A DNA stretch of 64,000 bases from Bryoerythrophyllum caledonicum (GCA_963971425.1 OZ020521.1:5225519-5289518), one strand, 5' to 3'. Positions 11,811 through 32,400 are shown, counted from the stretch's first letter. Made by a program: numbers and translations. Notes: a model not told the origin generated them from the sequence alone.

Positions 11811-13086
11811 AGGTCCTGGGTTGGTTTCTACATCTCCACTTAATAATAGTATGATTTTATAGTGTGAGGGTTTAATGTGTTGTTTTTGGTTGATTGGTTT
11901 ATGTATGTAATTTATATATGTTATTGGTTTTATGTTTTCGGTTTTAGTATTATTATTCTTGGTCGTGTGTGTGTTTTTGTTTGTATGTCTTATTTGTGAT
12001 TGTCTTTGTGGAAGAGTGTGTTTGTTTTTGGTGAGAAATGAGTGGTTGCTTGAGTTTGGGATGTATGGCGTAAGATTTATGTGGCTTTGTGATTTTTTGT
12101 GATGTTGTAGTGATGGTTATCTGCGAGTGTGGTGGTAATATATCGTGAGAGAGGTGTACCTGAGTTATTATGGGTGAGGTGTGTTTTTTGGTTTTAATTG
12201 TTTTAGTATGGGTGTTAGTTTTAAAGTCTGTGGTTATTTGATAGTGATATGGGCTGGGATGTTTTTCTATTATGTGTATGTTTGTTTTGGTTTTTTTTGT
12301 ATATATGTGCTTGTGGGTTTGTTTATGTAGTATGATGGTGCTCTTGTGTGTAGATGTTTGTTGTATTATTGTTGGTGGGGGGGGGGTTATTGGCGAGGTA
12401 GCAATAATATGAGGATGGTGTAGGGTATTTGTTATTGTGAGTAAAGGTGGTGTATGGTGGGGTGATGTTTGGAGGATATTTGTTTAGATGTGGTTGTTGG
12501 ATGTGTGTATAATGGTGTGTGATGTATTTGTAGTATAGAAGTGGTGGGTGATGGAAGTTCTTGTGGGTTTTATGTATGGTCATGTACCATTGATGTTGAC
12601 AAATGAGTGTTGAAATTTGTTGTTGTTTGATAGATGGTGTGTGTTTGGTTTGAAATTTTTTGATTGTGGTCCATTGCCAAAGGTTTTGACAAATAAGGTA
12701 TGTAATTATATGGTGGTATTGAATACAAGACAAGGTCTCAAGATTGATAGGAAACCGTGGGTACAGTAGTGATCTATCCGTAGGTCTACATGTGAATCTT
12801 GAGCATATGAATGTATAGAAATACCTCCTAGAGACTGCAACAAATATTAGTGAAATGGGAGGTATGGAGAGACTAAAGAGAACTAAAGGTAAGGAAAGTG
12901 AGTAGTAAAGTGTATCTAGAAAGATATGAGACACTGTCAAAAGTATATAGTAGTAGAGAGAAAGAAGGGAGAAAAGAGGGATGAGCAAAGTGATGGAGGA
13001 GTGTGCAACTAATACAGAGAATAGAGGTAGATAGAGAATGGTCCAAAGGTCACGGTATTGTTGTAGAGGTCGTGGGAGGTTTGTGG
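11811..13086 (-). other. LINE inter-ORF region, A+C-rich sense strand
   Basis: The sense strand is strongly A+C rich and the plus strand runs in G/T. A 221-codon open frame at 12323-12988 has no ATG-linked domain. Its later part (QNLWQWTTIKKFQ, QQQISTLICQHQWYMTIHK) looks more protein-like than its start. It may be the decayed N-terminus of ORF2 or an additional ORF. I cannot assign a function. Confidence 0.35.
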
Positions 13087-14583
13087 TCAGTCCACGTTTG
13101 ACGAGCCCATCGGAGGAGGAAGAGCTAGCGGCTCACGTTTGGAGGTGATATCTTGCATTGCGGTCAAGGTGGCTGCCATCAATTTCTCAACGTTGCCAAG
13201 TTTGGTGTAGACTTTGGCGTTACGAGCGTCCGTGTATTCACAAGTTTTGCGGATGATATCACCTTTGAGAGGAGACAATTCCAACCAAAGCTGAGTTTGT
13301 CCCTCGCCAACAATGGCATTTATCTCCTCCCGGATGGTGTTGGTAGAGGTGGCGGTGGTGTTGATGGTGGCAACGGTATTAACCAAGGCAGTGTTGATGT
13401 CGTTGAAGCCCCACTTTTCCACTAGAGTTGCAGAAGGAGGCTCAGTACCCTCAAGGCTCCTTTGGTGAGGTCGGATTTCAACTTGGTGACAACCAATGTT
13501 GAAGATTTTGTTGAGGAATTGTCTATAGACAATGGGGTTGATGACTTGCACATTGGCGGAGCCATTGTACTTGCCATCCACCTGTCGATGGAAGTAAATG
13601 CAGGCAACATTCTTCTTCTCCAAGGCCTTGAAGATGGCTTCCATGGTTGTAACCACGTTTGAGAGGATAGGGAGTTGAGAAAATGTGAGAGTAATCGCAT
13701 CCTTCTTGGCTCTATCAATGGAGGAGGAGGTGTCCTTGGTGCTAGTCTTCACTGGGATCACCTCGTGGAAGGTGGTGATTTGGTGTGTCTCCAGCTTCTT
13801 CGCTTGTGTAGGGGTGGGCGCCACAACCCATGCAAATGCTTCCTTTTCTTGTTTCTGCACATCAGTCACCTCGAACTCAAGGTTGCGTGAGAAACCATTC
13901 AAGACAATGTCATGGAATAGGGTGTGTGCAGGAACTCCCCTGAGGTTGTCACTTCGGATGTTGACAGAAAGTCCTTGGCGTGCTACTGCATGCCAAGTCT
14001 TGCAAACTTTCCCTAAGGATGCCGGTCCCATGGAGTCAAGTTGCAGTACAAAATATCGTGTGCCACGAAGTAAAGAGATGGCATCGGTTGCCGGGTTGAG
14101 CAGGTGTAACTTGATTAAAACTGAATAGATGTGTCTTTGACCTTCTTTCTTCACCCCTGTGCAATGAATTGCAAGAGGATCTAAAAGGTTAGTACCAAGG
14201 GGGATATTCATCTTAACAAGCCTCTCTCTAGCAAGTTTCTTGACATCATCATGAAGCAATGGAGTTTGGGGAAGTTCAAAGAAGATGGCAACATGGAAAT
14301 CATGTGACATGCAAGTATTGAGGTTAGTAGAGATATCAAAAGGAAGTTGAGTGAGGTTATAGTGTTGTCCCTCAACACCAGCTTCTCTCACCTTGGGGTA
14401 TAGTAATTGTGGGATGCGGGGATAGGCTATGTTGGCACTAAGTGCTTTTTCGGCCTCTGATTTGGGTACTCCCTGTAGTATCATGTCAGGGACACTCTCC
14501 CCACTGTAGAGCGGGTTTAGTCCAACGTCCTTGGCAAGTTTTTCCATTGTGGGAAAACCCAACCAAAAGTGGAATGTGGTCAT
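13087..14583 (-). CDS. LINE ORF1 protein, 498 aa, unbroken
   Basis: The ATG at 14581-14583 starts MTTFHFWLGFPTMEKLAKDV and the frame is open for 498 codons. There is no zinc knuckle. Two mixed alpha/beta regions are visible: about residues 85-200 (HDFHVAIFFELPQ, RHIYSVLIKLHLLNP, RGTRYFVLQLD) and about 290-390 (DAITLTFSQLPIL, NVACIYFHRQVDGKY, NVQVINPIVYRQFL). Their hydrophobic strand pattern could suit RNA-binding folds, but I recognise no named domain. The C-terminal 100 residues are Thr/Ala-rich and helical. Its position upstream of the EN-RT ORF on the same strand makes it the LINE ORF1. Its base composition is balanced, unlike the skewed ORF2. It could be the only intact gene of this LINE. 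Confidence 0.65.
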   Translation of the reverse strand: MTTFHFWLGFPTMEKLAKDVGLNPLYSGESVPDMILQGVPKSEAEKALSANIAYPRIPQLLYPKVREAGVEGQHYNLTQLPFDISTNLNTCMSHDFHVAIFFELPQTPLLHDDVKKLARERLVKMNIPLGTNLLDPLAIHCTGVKKEGQRHIYSVLIKLHLLNPATDAISLLRGTRYFVLQLDSMGPASLGKVCKTWHAVARQGLSVNIRSDNLRGVPAHTLFHDIVLNGFSRNLEFEVTDVQKQEKEAFAWVVAPTPTQAKKLETHQITTFHEVIPVKTSTKDTSSSIDRAKKDAITLTFSQLPILSNVVTTMEAIFKALEKKNVACIYFHRQVDGKYNGSANVQVINPIVYRQFLNKIFNIGCHQVEIRPHQRSLEGTEPPSATLVEKWGFNDINTALVNTVATINTTATSTNTIREEINAIVGEGQTQLWLELSPLKGDIIRKTCEYTDARNAKVYTKLGNVEKLMAATLTAMQDITSKREPLALPPPMGSSNVD

Positions 14584-16362
14584 GTCTGGTCCAGACTCGA
14601 GTGTGAGGTTTCGGTTACTGCCACAAAGGGTAGAGTCTTGGGTACTACCTCTATGTTTCTATGCAGGGTGATGAGCTTCTAGTGTCGCAGAGGAAGAGGT
14701 TTTGTCTGGGTTTACCTGTTTGAGGCTGGGGGCGCCATTCTCCATGTCCATGTCTTCTACACCAATGCGGGGTTCCTGCATGGTTTTGGTAATTGTACTA
14801 AGGATTAAAGTACTAGTTCGGGTCAAGGAGGGTGAAAGGGGAGCCGGACGTTTTAAGTTCGCTCGCAACCTGGTTGATAGATTCTTCTCTTGGTTGACAG
14901 CTGATTTGGTGGGGTTCTAGAGCAGAGGGAGCGGTTCCGTGGGAGGGGTCTTTGTGCTACCTCGCCTTCGAAAAATAAGGATGGGCTCGTCGTCGTCTGA
15001 TCCCGATAGGTGCGAGGTGGACGTGGGTAGGTCTCGCAGTTTCGGAGAGATAGTCTTCCTTGTACTGGACTGCAGCTTCGACGTCGACGTCTCCTTCTTC
15101 TTCCGGGATCTTCCGTTCGCATTCGGGGTGACTGTCGACCCGCGATGGGGAGGGTCTGTGAGTTTCTCGCTTTGTACTGGTTGTCGAGACTAAACTTTTT
15201 CGGTGTCTGTTCTCCGGGGAGTTGATTTGCTCAGTTTTGGTTCACCAAGTGTAGTTTTTGTGGAGAGGGAGCTCTTGCTACTTGCTGATGTTATTGGACT
15301 CATACGGTGGGAGTGGGCATGTGAGGTTCGACTGCTGTGAGTACTAGAGTGTTGTGAATGGTTGGTTTTCTGTGTTCGTCGTTGAGCATTGGTTGGGGTA
15401 GCAGTGGAGGTTCTGACTACTTTCCGGGGTGGTGGGTTTCTAACGTTGGAGTCTGTCCACGTTTGAAGCTGGACAACTAGGGTTTCGGTGACTTCTCCGT
15501 TGGAGCTGGTGAAAATCGGGCAGCGCTTCCGCCGCTTAGTTGATTCTCCAATTCTGATAAAACAATACCTGCTTCCTAGTTTTGTGTAGGACCAAACTGA
15601 TTGAAGATAAAACGACGATGCAAAAAATGAGAAGGAGATGAGATATAGCCTAAGTTTGTTCGCTCTCGATTGGTGCTCTCGTTCAATGGGCGGCGTTTCT
15701 GTAGTCGCGCGATCTTATGCGTTGGTGCCTCCGCTTCTGGTCTTCTCTCTTCGGTTGTGCCGAGCTTGAGTCGGTCGAGGTTTCTGGCGCTTCTGTGATC
15801 CGAGTGTGTCTATTGTACTTCGATGCTCCTATTCTTGTTGCTTCTGCTTCTCGTGTTCCTATGGTCTAGAGGTGCTGCTGAGTGTGGAGGAGGTATGCTC
15901 CGTTGTTGCGGAGACCAGTGGCGCTTGCGCACGGAGGTATGTAGCTCTATCAATTTGGTCGATCAAGTGTTCCCGGGGTTGGTGGAACCGAGAAGTAAGG
16001 TACTCTAGTACACTTGATCTGATTTCTATGAGGTGGATCTGCTCTAGACGTTCTAGATCTGCAAGCGTCATGTGATGAAATCAGTTTCCAACGTTCAGGT
16101 TCCCTGCTTCAGATCTAGACCTACTGGATTCACGTCCGTTTACAAATCTCTCTTCGCCTGATCAGATCCTCTCCCTAATCGCCCAATCCAACCCAGTGTG
16201 TAGCTAGCAGTACTTGATTTCACCAAGAAACGCTCAAAGGAGGGCGCTTCCGAGTCCCAGCAGCTCTCGGAATCCTTACCAACGTTTCTGGCGACTAACT
16301 CCTCGGTCCTCCTCACCTGGAAACGCGGAGCCTACTCTTTGTTCATGACTTTGAGAAAGACA
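14584..16362 (-). other. LINE 5' region / leader with short open segments
   Basis: Comparatively GC-rich. On the minus strand, 14659-14868 is open and reads on toward ORF1 before a stop. 14853-15122 holds an Arg-rich run (RRRRRRRR), and 15859-16071 is open from an ATG for 70 codons (MTLADLERLEQIHLIEIRSS). None resembles a known domain. The region presumably holds the LINE 5' UTR and internal promoter, and perhaps a degraded N-terminal part of ORF1. Confidence 0.4.
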
Positions 16363-16671
16363 GCTTGATTTGTACATACAACCATGCTACAACTATTGCT
16401 TCTCTAAAATGCAAGCCCCTAGGTGTTGCTTAGGAATTTTTCAAAACGTTGCTAAACACCCTGTTTTCTTGTAGTGTTGGTGTATGTGTAGGGAAACTCA
16501 TCTCTGTTTTTATAAAGATTTAAAGTAGTAGTTTTATTTAAGTTTGGACGTGGCACTCCTACATTTTGAAAAGAAAGTCCTCTTCATATTCTTATATCAA
16601 CTTCGGATGAAGTATACAAGTATATCAGTCTTCCATGATTAAAGACATTAACTAAACTAAAGTGAAAACTT

Positions 16672-17482
16672 CTTAACCCTTTACCATTGAGCTATGGTTA
16701 TGAAAAAACCAAGATTTCTGCTGATTTTTTTCTTTATACTAGGTTTTATGGAAATATAATGCCTTATTGTAGTATCTAACCTTACATAATTGAACTCAAA
16801 TCATGACCTAAACTTTGGGGATAATTTGCACAACATCCAACAGATGATGGAATAAATTATAGTATTTAAAGTTACCTTATATTGGTAGTGAAAACTGTGA
16901 ATTTTGGACGGTGTACCACTTTAACCATCAATAGATTCCTGCAAGAATTTTTGTACTTTGAATAAAAATCAGTTCACATGTGTACTAGGTTGATAGCTTT
17001 GCATTGACATATCATATGTGAAGAAAATACTTATACACAATTATTGATGATTTCTTTGCTTTTGTCTACTTGATTGTATACAAAAATGTTCCAAATTTAT
17101 ACGGATCAAAACGGATGTTTTGTATGTGAGGAGAGAGATCAACAATCACAAAACAATGAAGAATGTCTTACAGACAAAGTTCAATCAAAATTTAAGACCA
17201 AAATCAATGTGCATGTGTGTGAAATACAACATAGTATGCGGCAAGGTATTCATTGTATTCATTGTATTTAAGTGTATCTGATGTATTTTGTATTGTATTC
17301 CTAGCTTTTCCTTGAGTTATATAATTCCACATCATGATTTGATTGTTGGAGAGTGTTCATGTAATGAGTGCACCAGTCTAAACCTCGTATCTCAAAGCCT
17401 AATTCCTCATGGATTTCATGCAAATTGAGTTTTAGCACCACCGGAGGTCCATTTTGGGCTTCATGGTCGGTAAAGGGTTAAG
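16672..17482. mobile_element. Putative TIR element of about 0.8 kb (TIR CTTAACCCTTTACC)
   Basis: The left end CTTAACCCTTTACC is mirrored by GGTAAAGGGTTAAG at the right end, 14 of 14 matching. The interior is AT-rich, with no ORF longer than 65 codons that looks coding. Short perfect TIRs without a second copy in the window make this a moderate call. The termini are similar in style to MITE family A but not the same. Confidence 0.45.
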
Positions 17483-17671
17483 AACCATTGTAACAAAAAT
17501 ATTAATAGCAATTAGTAGTAATTTGGGTTTTTTTAACTTATTTTCAGAAGAAAGTTCATATTTTGTTATGTTTCTTTTCCTTCATAGGAAGTTGATACTT
17601 TTGTAACCTTCTTACAAAGTAGACATGGAGATGAACAAGAAGGTCACCAAGATGAAAGAGTATCCTAGCCT

Positions 17672-17805
17672 TTAATCCTTTAAGGACAATGGTTGAATCT
17701 CGTTGCTGATAGAATCTACGAGGGTTGTAAATATTTTGATAGAATCTACACCACTCATAGATTTTGTTAGTGACTAGAATTGACCGTTGTCCTTAGAGGA
17801 TTAAA
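17672..17805. mobile_element. Small MITE, 134 bp, 21-bp TIRs
   Basis: The left TTAATCCTTTAAGGACAATGG pairs with the right end CCGTTGTCCTTAGAGGATTAA with two mismatches. The interior also contains partly inverted blocks (GATAGAATCTAC twice). There is no coding capacity. Confidence 0.65.
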
Positions 17806-18358
17806 TGATTAAGCTAGTAACAAAATTGGTACTTCAAATCTCTATGTTTGAAAATAGATATACGTTATATATTTATAAATTATCCCATGTTGTAAAGTGT
17901 GTAAATTCTCTTTCCCTCTATTGTAACATATAGTTGGTCATTTTTTAAAGGGCTTAGGATAACAATGCATTTGGTATTTAATAATCTAATATCAATGGAC
18001 ACTTTGGTGCTCACAAACTAATCCGTTATTGTCTAGATGCCCATATTTTTTACGATGAAGTTCACACTTTGTTTGATAATATTGGATAGCTTCTTTTTAA
18101 TAACATTTCATCCATAAAGTCATTTTCACAAATCTTGGACAACAAAGGATTAACTAACTTCATAATCAAGCACAAGGTTCTTTACAATGTTATATCCACT
18201 CCTCAAGTAATACACATGCAATACTTAGGCAGGAATAGGTTCAACAATCTAGAGCCAAATTAGTCATTACATCTAAAAATATATTTTAGCAAAAACAAAT
18301 ATTTTCATTAATTTGTTTTTCTGTAATTTTTAACATTTCTATAAAACGTGCTAACTGC
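17806..18358. other. AT-rich 3' flank of F2KP, no gene seen
   Basis: About 550 bp downstream of the F2KP stop codon. It probably includes its 3' UTR. I see no ORF, inverted repeat or other feature. Confidence 0.5.
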
Positions 18359-27841
<9,483 letters not shown>

Positions 27842-28600
27842 GCTGCCAAAGAGTCTACGAATCTGTAGAGCTGATATCAACTGCCGGCCTTGAGCTGCTG
27901 CACCTTTTGCTTTCGCCGCCTCACACCCACATCGGCCATGTCCTGAGGACCACAGTGACTCTCCCAAATCAATCAGAATTTCTGAAGCAGATCAATCAAC
28001 TAGAACCACAACAACAACACACGCAATCCATCTCTGCCCCACATGAAGATGACGAACTGGCTCGCCTCCCAACTCGCTCTAGAGCTACTACCAAAATGCA
28101 AAATATTAACAGAGCTGCAAAACTTGACTGTCAACTTGTTACTTTGGTAGAAGATGCACCACCTTCCTAAACTCGAAATGCCTGGTGGTCTAACTCTAAG
28201 GTGAGCTCACATTTGCACTCACTAACAGAAAATAAACCTCCCATAAATGAAGACAGTGTCTAGATGAGAACTTGGACCCCCCAAACAAACTCCAAATCCT
28301 AGACACCAAACGTCTCTGTGAAAATAATAGCACGGCATTCCTAACACTCAGAAACTCTAGCACTCACTAAGAGTAGTGCTTTCCACCGAACCAGGATTTT
28401 CCAAAAGAGGAGACAAAATTCACCAAACAATGCACTTTGACTGTTGAATCCACTACCGACTTCCAAAACTTGTGGCCCTTCAAAACCACAAAGAAATGCT
28501 ACAAGGTGAGCTTACATGTTCAGCTGCACTGCAGACAGTGGTTCACAGCGCAAGCTTGGGTCAAGGTCACCGGAAAAGCTGACGTCGCTGAACCTAGAAC
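27842..28600. other. F2KP 5' UTR / promoter region
   Basis: The F2KP frame is open upstream of 27841 but has no earlier ATG (a TTG at 27965-27967 heads it), which supports the chosen start. An ACAACAACAACACAC stretch lies at about 28010. No clear TATA element or gene is seen. Confidence 0.4.
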
Positions 28601-28608
28601 CGTCACAC

Positions 28609-28642
28609 CGCCATCTACTCAGGAGGTAGATGGCGGTGGGCG
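28609..28642. repeat. Short perfect hairpin (CCGCCATCTACTC stem)
   Basis: CCGCCATCTAC and GTAGATGGCGG form a stem with a small loop (TCAGGAG). A run of G-rich sequence follows. It is isolated, with no adjacent T-run or gene; its role is unknown. Confidence 0.6.
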
Positions 28643-29380
28643 AGCACGGGATTGGGTGGGTTTGCCCATGACGGCGAGACGGTGGGACGGACGAACTTCG
28701 TCGACGGAGGGGGCGGCAGTTGGACGAGCTTCAGAGATAATGTCTGGAAGATTGGGAACACATGAGAACGATGTGGGAACGCAATGGGAACGGGTGAGTT
28801 ACAAATATGGTTAAAATTTGTAAAGTGGAAGAAGGGTAAGCAAATGGTTTGCTAGTTTTTGACCTCAACCTGATGTGGGTGTGAGACACCAAACCCGGCC
28901 CCATAGGAGCCGGATTTGGTACCTCACGGTGCTCATGTGCATATGTGGTTTGTGTTATGTTGTAAGCGCCCCACTTGTAAACTTTTTTTTTTTTTTTTTT
29001 TGGGGCACATTGCTTTTGCATGTGCCTTGGAATTTGCTTGTGTGGACCACAGTATTTGTCATGGTAAAGCTGATTGATTTTGTCATGGCATGTGAACCAT
29101 GGCTTTGTTTGTTTTGGAGTTTGGAAGTTGAATGGCTCGTGTGGTCCACAGTATTATTGGACATGGTGGATTGAATCGCTGCAAACTATTGTTGGTAGCA
29201 GATTTACATTGCCCAATGAAGGGGTCAGTCCACCCTGGCGGTACGGTAGCACTATAGCACACATGTATGTATTTATTCTGAAACAAGAAAAGGTATTGCT
29301 CCCAAATATGATCTTTTTAAATTATTGAAAAAAATCACAACGAATGACCTCGTATGGTTTAGGGATAGCAATATATCTTC

Positions 29381-29446
<66 letters not shown>
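29381..29446. repeat. (TA)n microsatellite
   Basis: About 33 uninterrupted TA units, an intergenic simple repeat. Confidence 0.95.
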
Positions 29447-29448
<2 letters not shown>

Positions 29449-29512
29449 TTATTTATTTATTTAATTCTTCTTATAATAAAAGTGGTGAGTCTTTTATCCG
29501 GTGAAGCTATGA

Positions 29513-29851
29513 TTGGGGTTGATATCTGTGACCTATGTGGAGGACAATGATATTTCCAAGGTGGAGGTTGGGGTTGAGTATAAGGATGGGGGAATCTGGG
29601 ACAGATTTTTGGAAATGGAGTTCATCGAATGCATAGCCGACTTACAGAAGCAATACAAGGATAAATTAGCGATGTTGGAGGAACGGACCTTGGAACAGAT
29701 CACGAAGCGAGTCATTGCATGGTTATCAACACAGCTTCCAGAAGTTGTCATCAAACCACTCGTAAATGCAGTCATAGAACAGACCGCGGACGAAGTCTTG
29801 TCGAATGTGACGAGGAGCTGGAACAAGGTAAGGGGCCAAACTGTAAAGTAG
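29513..29851 (+). CDS. Unidentified exon-like open frame
   Basis: Open for 112 codons with a balanced, protein-like composition. Residues 35-105 read as charged, amphipathic helix (ECIADLQKQYKDKLAMLEE, TLEQITKRVIAWLSTQLPEV, VIEQTADEVLSNVTRSWNK). It has no ATG at the head, only a TTG, so if real it is an internal exon. A GTAAGG donor-like site follows SWNK near 29827. The next 200 bp in another frame hold a Lys/Glu/Gln-rich stretch with a loose repeat (EPIVDTNLQVVP, GVDSNLNVVKP). I do not recognise the family. It may be a gene fragment or part of a transposon. Confidence 0.3.
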   Translation: MGLISVTYVEDNDISKVEVGVEYKDGGIWDRFLEMEFIECIADLQKQYKDKLAMLEERTLEQITKRVIAWLSTQLPEVVIKPLVNAVIEQTADEVLSNVTRSWNKVRGQTVK

Positions 29852-30109
29852 CAAAGAGAGAACCGATCGTGGATACAAACCTTCAGGTTGTGCCACATGA
29901 AAGACTTAAGGAGCAAGAACCGGATAAGGAGCAGAAACAAGGCGTGGATTCTAACCTTAACGTCGTGAAGCCAAAACAAGGTAAGGAGCTCGAACAAGTG
30001 GTGCAACGTAAACCTAGGGAAAGGAGACCAAACATGTGTTCAAGGAGCCTAACCCTATAATAAGGAGCCTCAAGCTTAGGTTGTGGAGTCTAACCTTCTA
30101 TTATACTAT

Positions 30110-30299
30110 CGTAGCCAATGGTCACTTTTGGTACCTCTCTAGTGAAAGGGTTAATTTTCTTTCACGCAATGATTTGGAGACAATGGAGATCACTTAAGTA
30201 TTACATGGGTACCACCTAGAAAAAAAAATTATATTTCCCCCACAAATTGGACACTCTCCATTTTGAATCAGTTATGTACAAAAGTGACCATTGCGTAGG
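30110..30299. mobile_element. Small putative MITE, about 190 bp
   Basis: CAATGGTCACTTTTGGTAC (30116-30134) is mirrored by GTACAAAAGTGACCATTG (30276-30293). There is no coding potential and no other copy was noticed in the window. Confidence 0.5.
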
Positions 30300-31639
30300 G
30301 GTATTAGAGTTGGATTCTGATTCAAAGGGAATTAATTTTTTTCCTTATCCAAGCGACATGAGGATACTCAAGAGAAAGTTGGAAACATGAAGGTAGAAGA
30401 GGATTAAAGATGGAAATTGAGAAGAGCTTAAATTAACTAAACAAGTTGATTAACAACACCAAGAGAGGCGAGCTAGAGCTCCAAGAGATGGTTGTCGAGA
30501 CCAAAAAACTCTTCAACCTTGACTCCTATATTTACTCTAATCCAAAGTATGTGAAAATAAAAGAAACTCTAGTTTAAAGTAAAAGTTAAGTAAAAGGTTT
30601 TAGATACTATGTGTCCCCAATGTCCCTACTAGAACCGCAAGATTCCATCCACGTACCTTAAACCTCGAAATTTGGTTGCCAAGGGAAACATGGAGGGGAT
30701 GACCCCATCCATCTCTGTCCATCCTCTCGAGGGGTCATTCCTCATTGGCCTGTAACAAGCAAGTTTGGTGGACTACATTTCATATTAACCCCTTAAGGCT
30801 GATGAGTTCACAATGTCGAGGAAAATCTACAACCGTAATAGATCATGCAAAACATCATCTACATAGAGGGTACATTTTTTTGCAACTCCACTTCACCGAA
30901 ATCATTGTAGCTTGCCAACGTTGCATCAATCCCGGTGGCACCGATGCGGGTAGATGCTCATCTTGCTCCTCCTCTAAATTTCCTCAAAATCTCCTTAGAG
31001 GTGGCCTATAGTGCTTGCCATAGAGATTAACATGCCCAAACGACCCTAAAAATGGACAATAGACCTTCAAGGACTAAATTTCTTTTCTTTTCTTTTTTGT
31101 TTGAATAATGTTGATTTTAACTATGACTCAGCTGGGCCCACAGGACTCTGTGTGAAAACTACAGAAATGGGCAAAAGCAAGACCTGGAGTGTTGAAGTGA
31201 TCAAAAGTGTCAAGTTCACATGAAGTCTACATGGCACATGCTGTGTCAACTCCAAAGATTCCTTGATCATTCTCTTTACAAAACCCATAGTACAAAATGT
31301 TACCTTTATAAGTGTTATAGACAAAATGTTAAAATGTCAAAATGTTACCTTTATCAACATTTATAGTATTGATTACCCATTGTATTCAGGTCCAAAATGC
31401 AATCATGGGGGAGAAATTAGAAAAAGGAAGACAAGGTCCTACCATAAATCATTAACCCCTAAGTGAAAAAAGTCCCAAGCTAGGCTTTTGTAAATGTTTC
31501 CATGGTTGCAATTTATATGTGCAATTCTTGAGATTGTGTAGAGAGATGCAAGAAGATAAGAGGTAGGTGGGAGTATAATTTATACTCTCATCGGCCTTTT
31601 AAAAAAAAGCTATGCCATCTTCAAGAAAAAATTGTTGAC
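30300..31639. other. Intergenic AT-rich stretch, no gene seen
   Basis: About 1.3 kb with only short, unconvincing open frames on both strands. No inverted repeats or recognised motifs. Confidence 0.4.
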
Positions 31640-32400
31640 TAGGCACGTCATGCAACTTCAAATTTTTTGCTAGAATACTCTATCACATGTAAGGTTTTCA
31701 ATAATAGCAAGTAATATTATTCCCTTTCGTATTGTCAAAAAGCATGTCTTGTCTTTAGTGAAAAAATGCAAAAAACCAAAAAACTTCTTCTTTTGCACAT
31801 AAAACATTGAGATCTTCATATTTTTCACTTTTTGTTTTTTCTATTGCAAGACGTGGTGTTAACCTTCTTATTGACCGTTTGGATTATCATTCTAAAACAT
31901 TTATATAAAAATTAAAAATTAAAACGTGAATTAGCACCTTTTGAACCTCCACTCCTTGCACAATTGTTTTGAATATGCTATACCCCTTCTCTACCTCTAA
32001 AAATTGGTGTACTAAGAGTTGATATCATGATCAACATGAAGATATAAAATTTAGACCTTGTGTAGTGCATAAATTTGACACCAAGTGAAGTCAAAGTGTG
32101 ATGATCCACTCAACGCGGGGATGAAAATGAACCATTATTTCTACTTCAAACACTACAATCTTTCAATTTGTTGGGTCAAAGTTGATGAAATTTTTAGAGT
32201 ATGTTATTCTTTATGTTTTAAATGAGATCCTACGGATAATAGAAGAAGTAAAGGTTTTTGTTTCCTTCCTTACTCATCGCACTAGAATTGACAGTTTTGA
32301 AGTGTTTATGATGTGAAATTGTCAAGGAAATTTAGGGGTTAAATTCTCGAGTCCCTTAAATCCCCACTTTTTCACCCATTCAATTTTAGCTAAAGATGAC
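31640..32400. repeat. Dispersed unknown repeat J, copy 1
   Basis: Matches 57200-57930 in the same orientation through ordered blocks: GCAAGTAATATTAT, AAAAAACTTCTTCTTTT, GAACCTCCACTCCTT, GACACCA(A/T)GTGAAGTCAAAG and GATGAAAATGAA-like. I estimate about 75-80% identity by eye. No LTR, TIR or ORF defines its class. Confidence 0.65.

Larger units (their letters stand above)
4509..16362 (-). mobile_element. Long LINE (non-LTR retrotransposon, I/Tad-like domain order), near full length
   Basis: The order on the minus strand is 5' region, ORF1, ORF2 (endonuclease, reverse transcriptase, extra block, RNase H, CCHC-like knuckle), then a 3' end of short GTTCTTCTTCTTC units. The 3' boundary is fixed by comparison with the second copy at 61646, which starts in the same AGAAGAAGAAGAAC tail. 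An imperfect 12-bp duplication, GCTTGTTTTGTA (4497-4508) versus GCTTGATTTGTA (16363-16374), fits a target-site duplication. It places the whole LINE at about 11.85 kb inside the CACTA element. RNase H downstream of RT with an AP-type endonuclease points to the I/Tad1 group. ORF2 is interrupted several times, so this copy is dead. Confidence 0.85.
4437..16476. mobile_element. CACTA (En/Spm-type) non-autonomous TIR element, split by a LINE
   Basis: The right end (read inward) starts CACTACAAGAAAACAGGGTG, the classical plant CACTA terminus. The left end starts TACTACAAGAAAACAAGGTG, with the first base changed. The two termini stay alignable for about 60 bp (4437-4497 against 16417-16476), including TGTTTAGCAACGT and TTCCTAAGCAA. 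A 3-bp direct repeat TTG flanks both ends (4434-4436 and 16477-16479), the TSD size expected for CACTA. Without the LINE the element would be only about 170 bp, so it is a MITE-sized CACTA derivative with no transposase of its own. Confidence 0.85.

Noticed and set aside
13153-14128. Plus-strand ORFs opposite LINE ORF1
   Set aside because: Shadows of the 498-codon minus-strand frame.
27842-27967. Upstream in-frame extension of F2KP
   Set aside because: The frame is open but headed by TTG; MGNAES at 27841 matches plant F2KP starts.
28875-29330. Open frames around the poly-T run at 28981-29001
   Set aside because: Overlapping frames on both strands with no domain; TGTGG[AT]CCACAGTA direct repeats suggest repeat-derived DNA.
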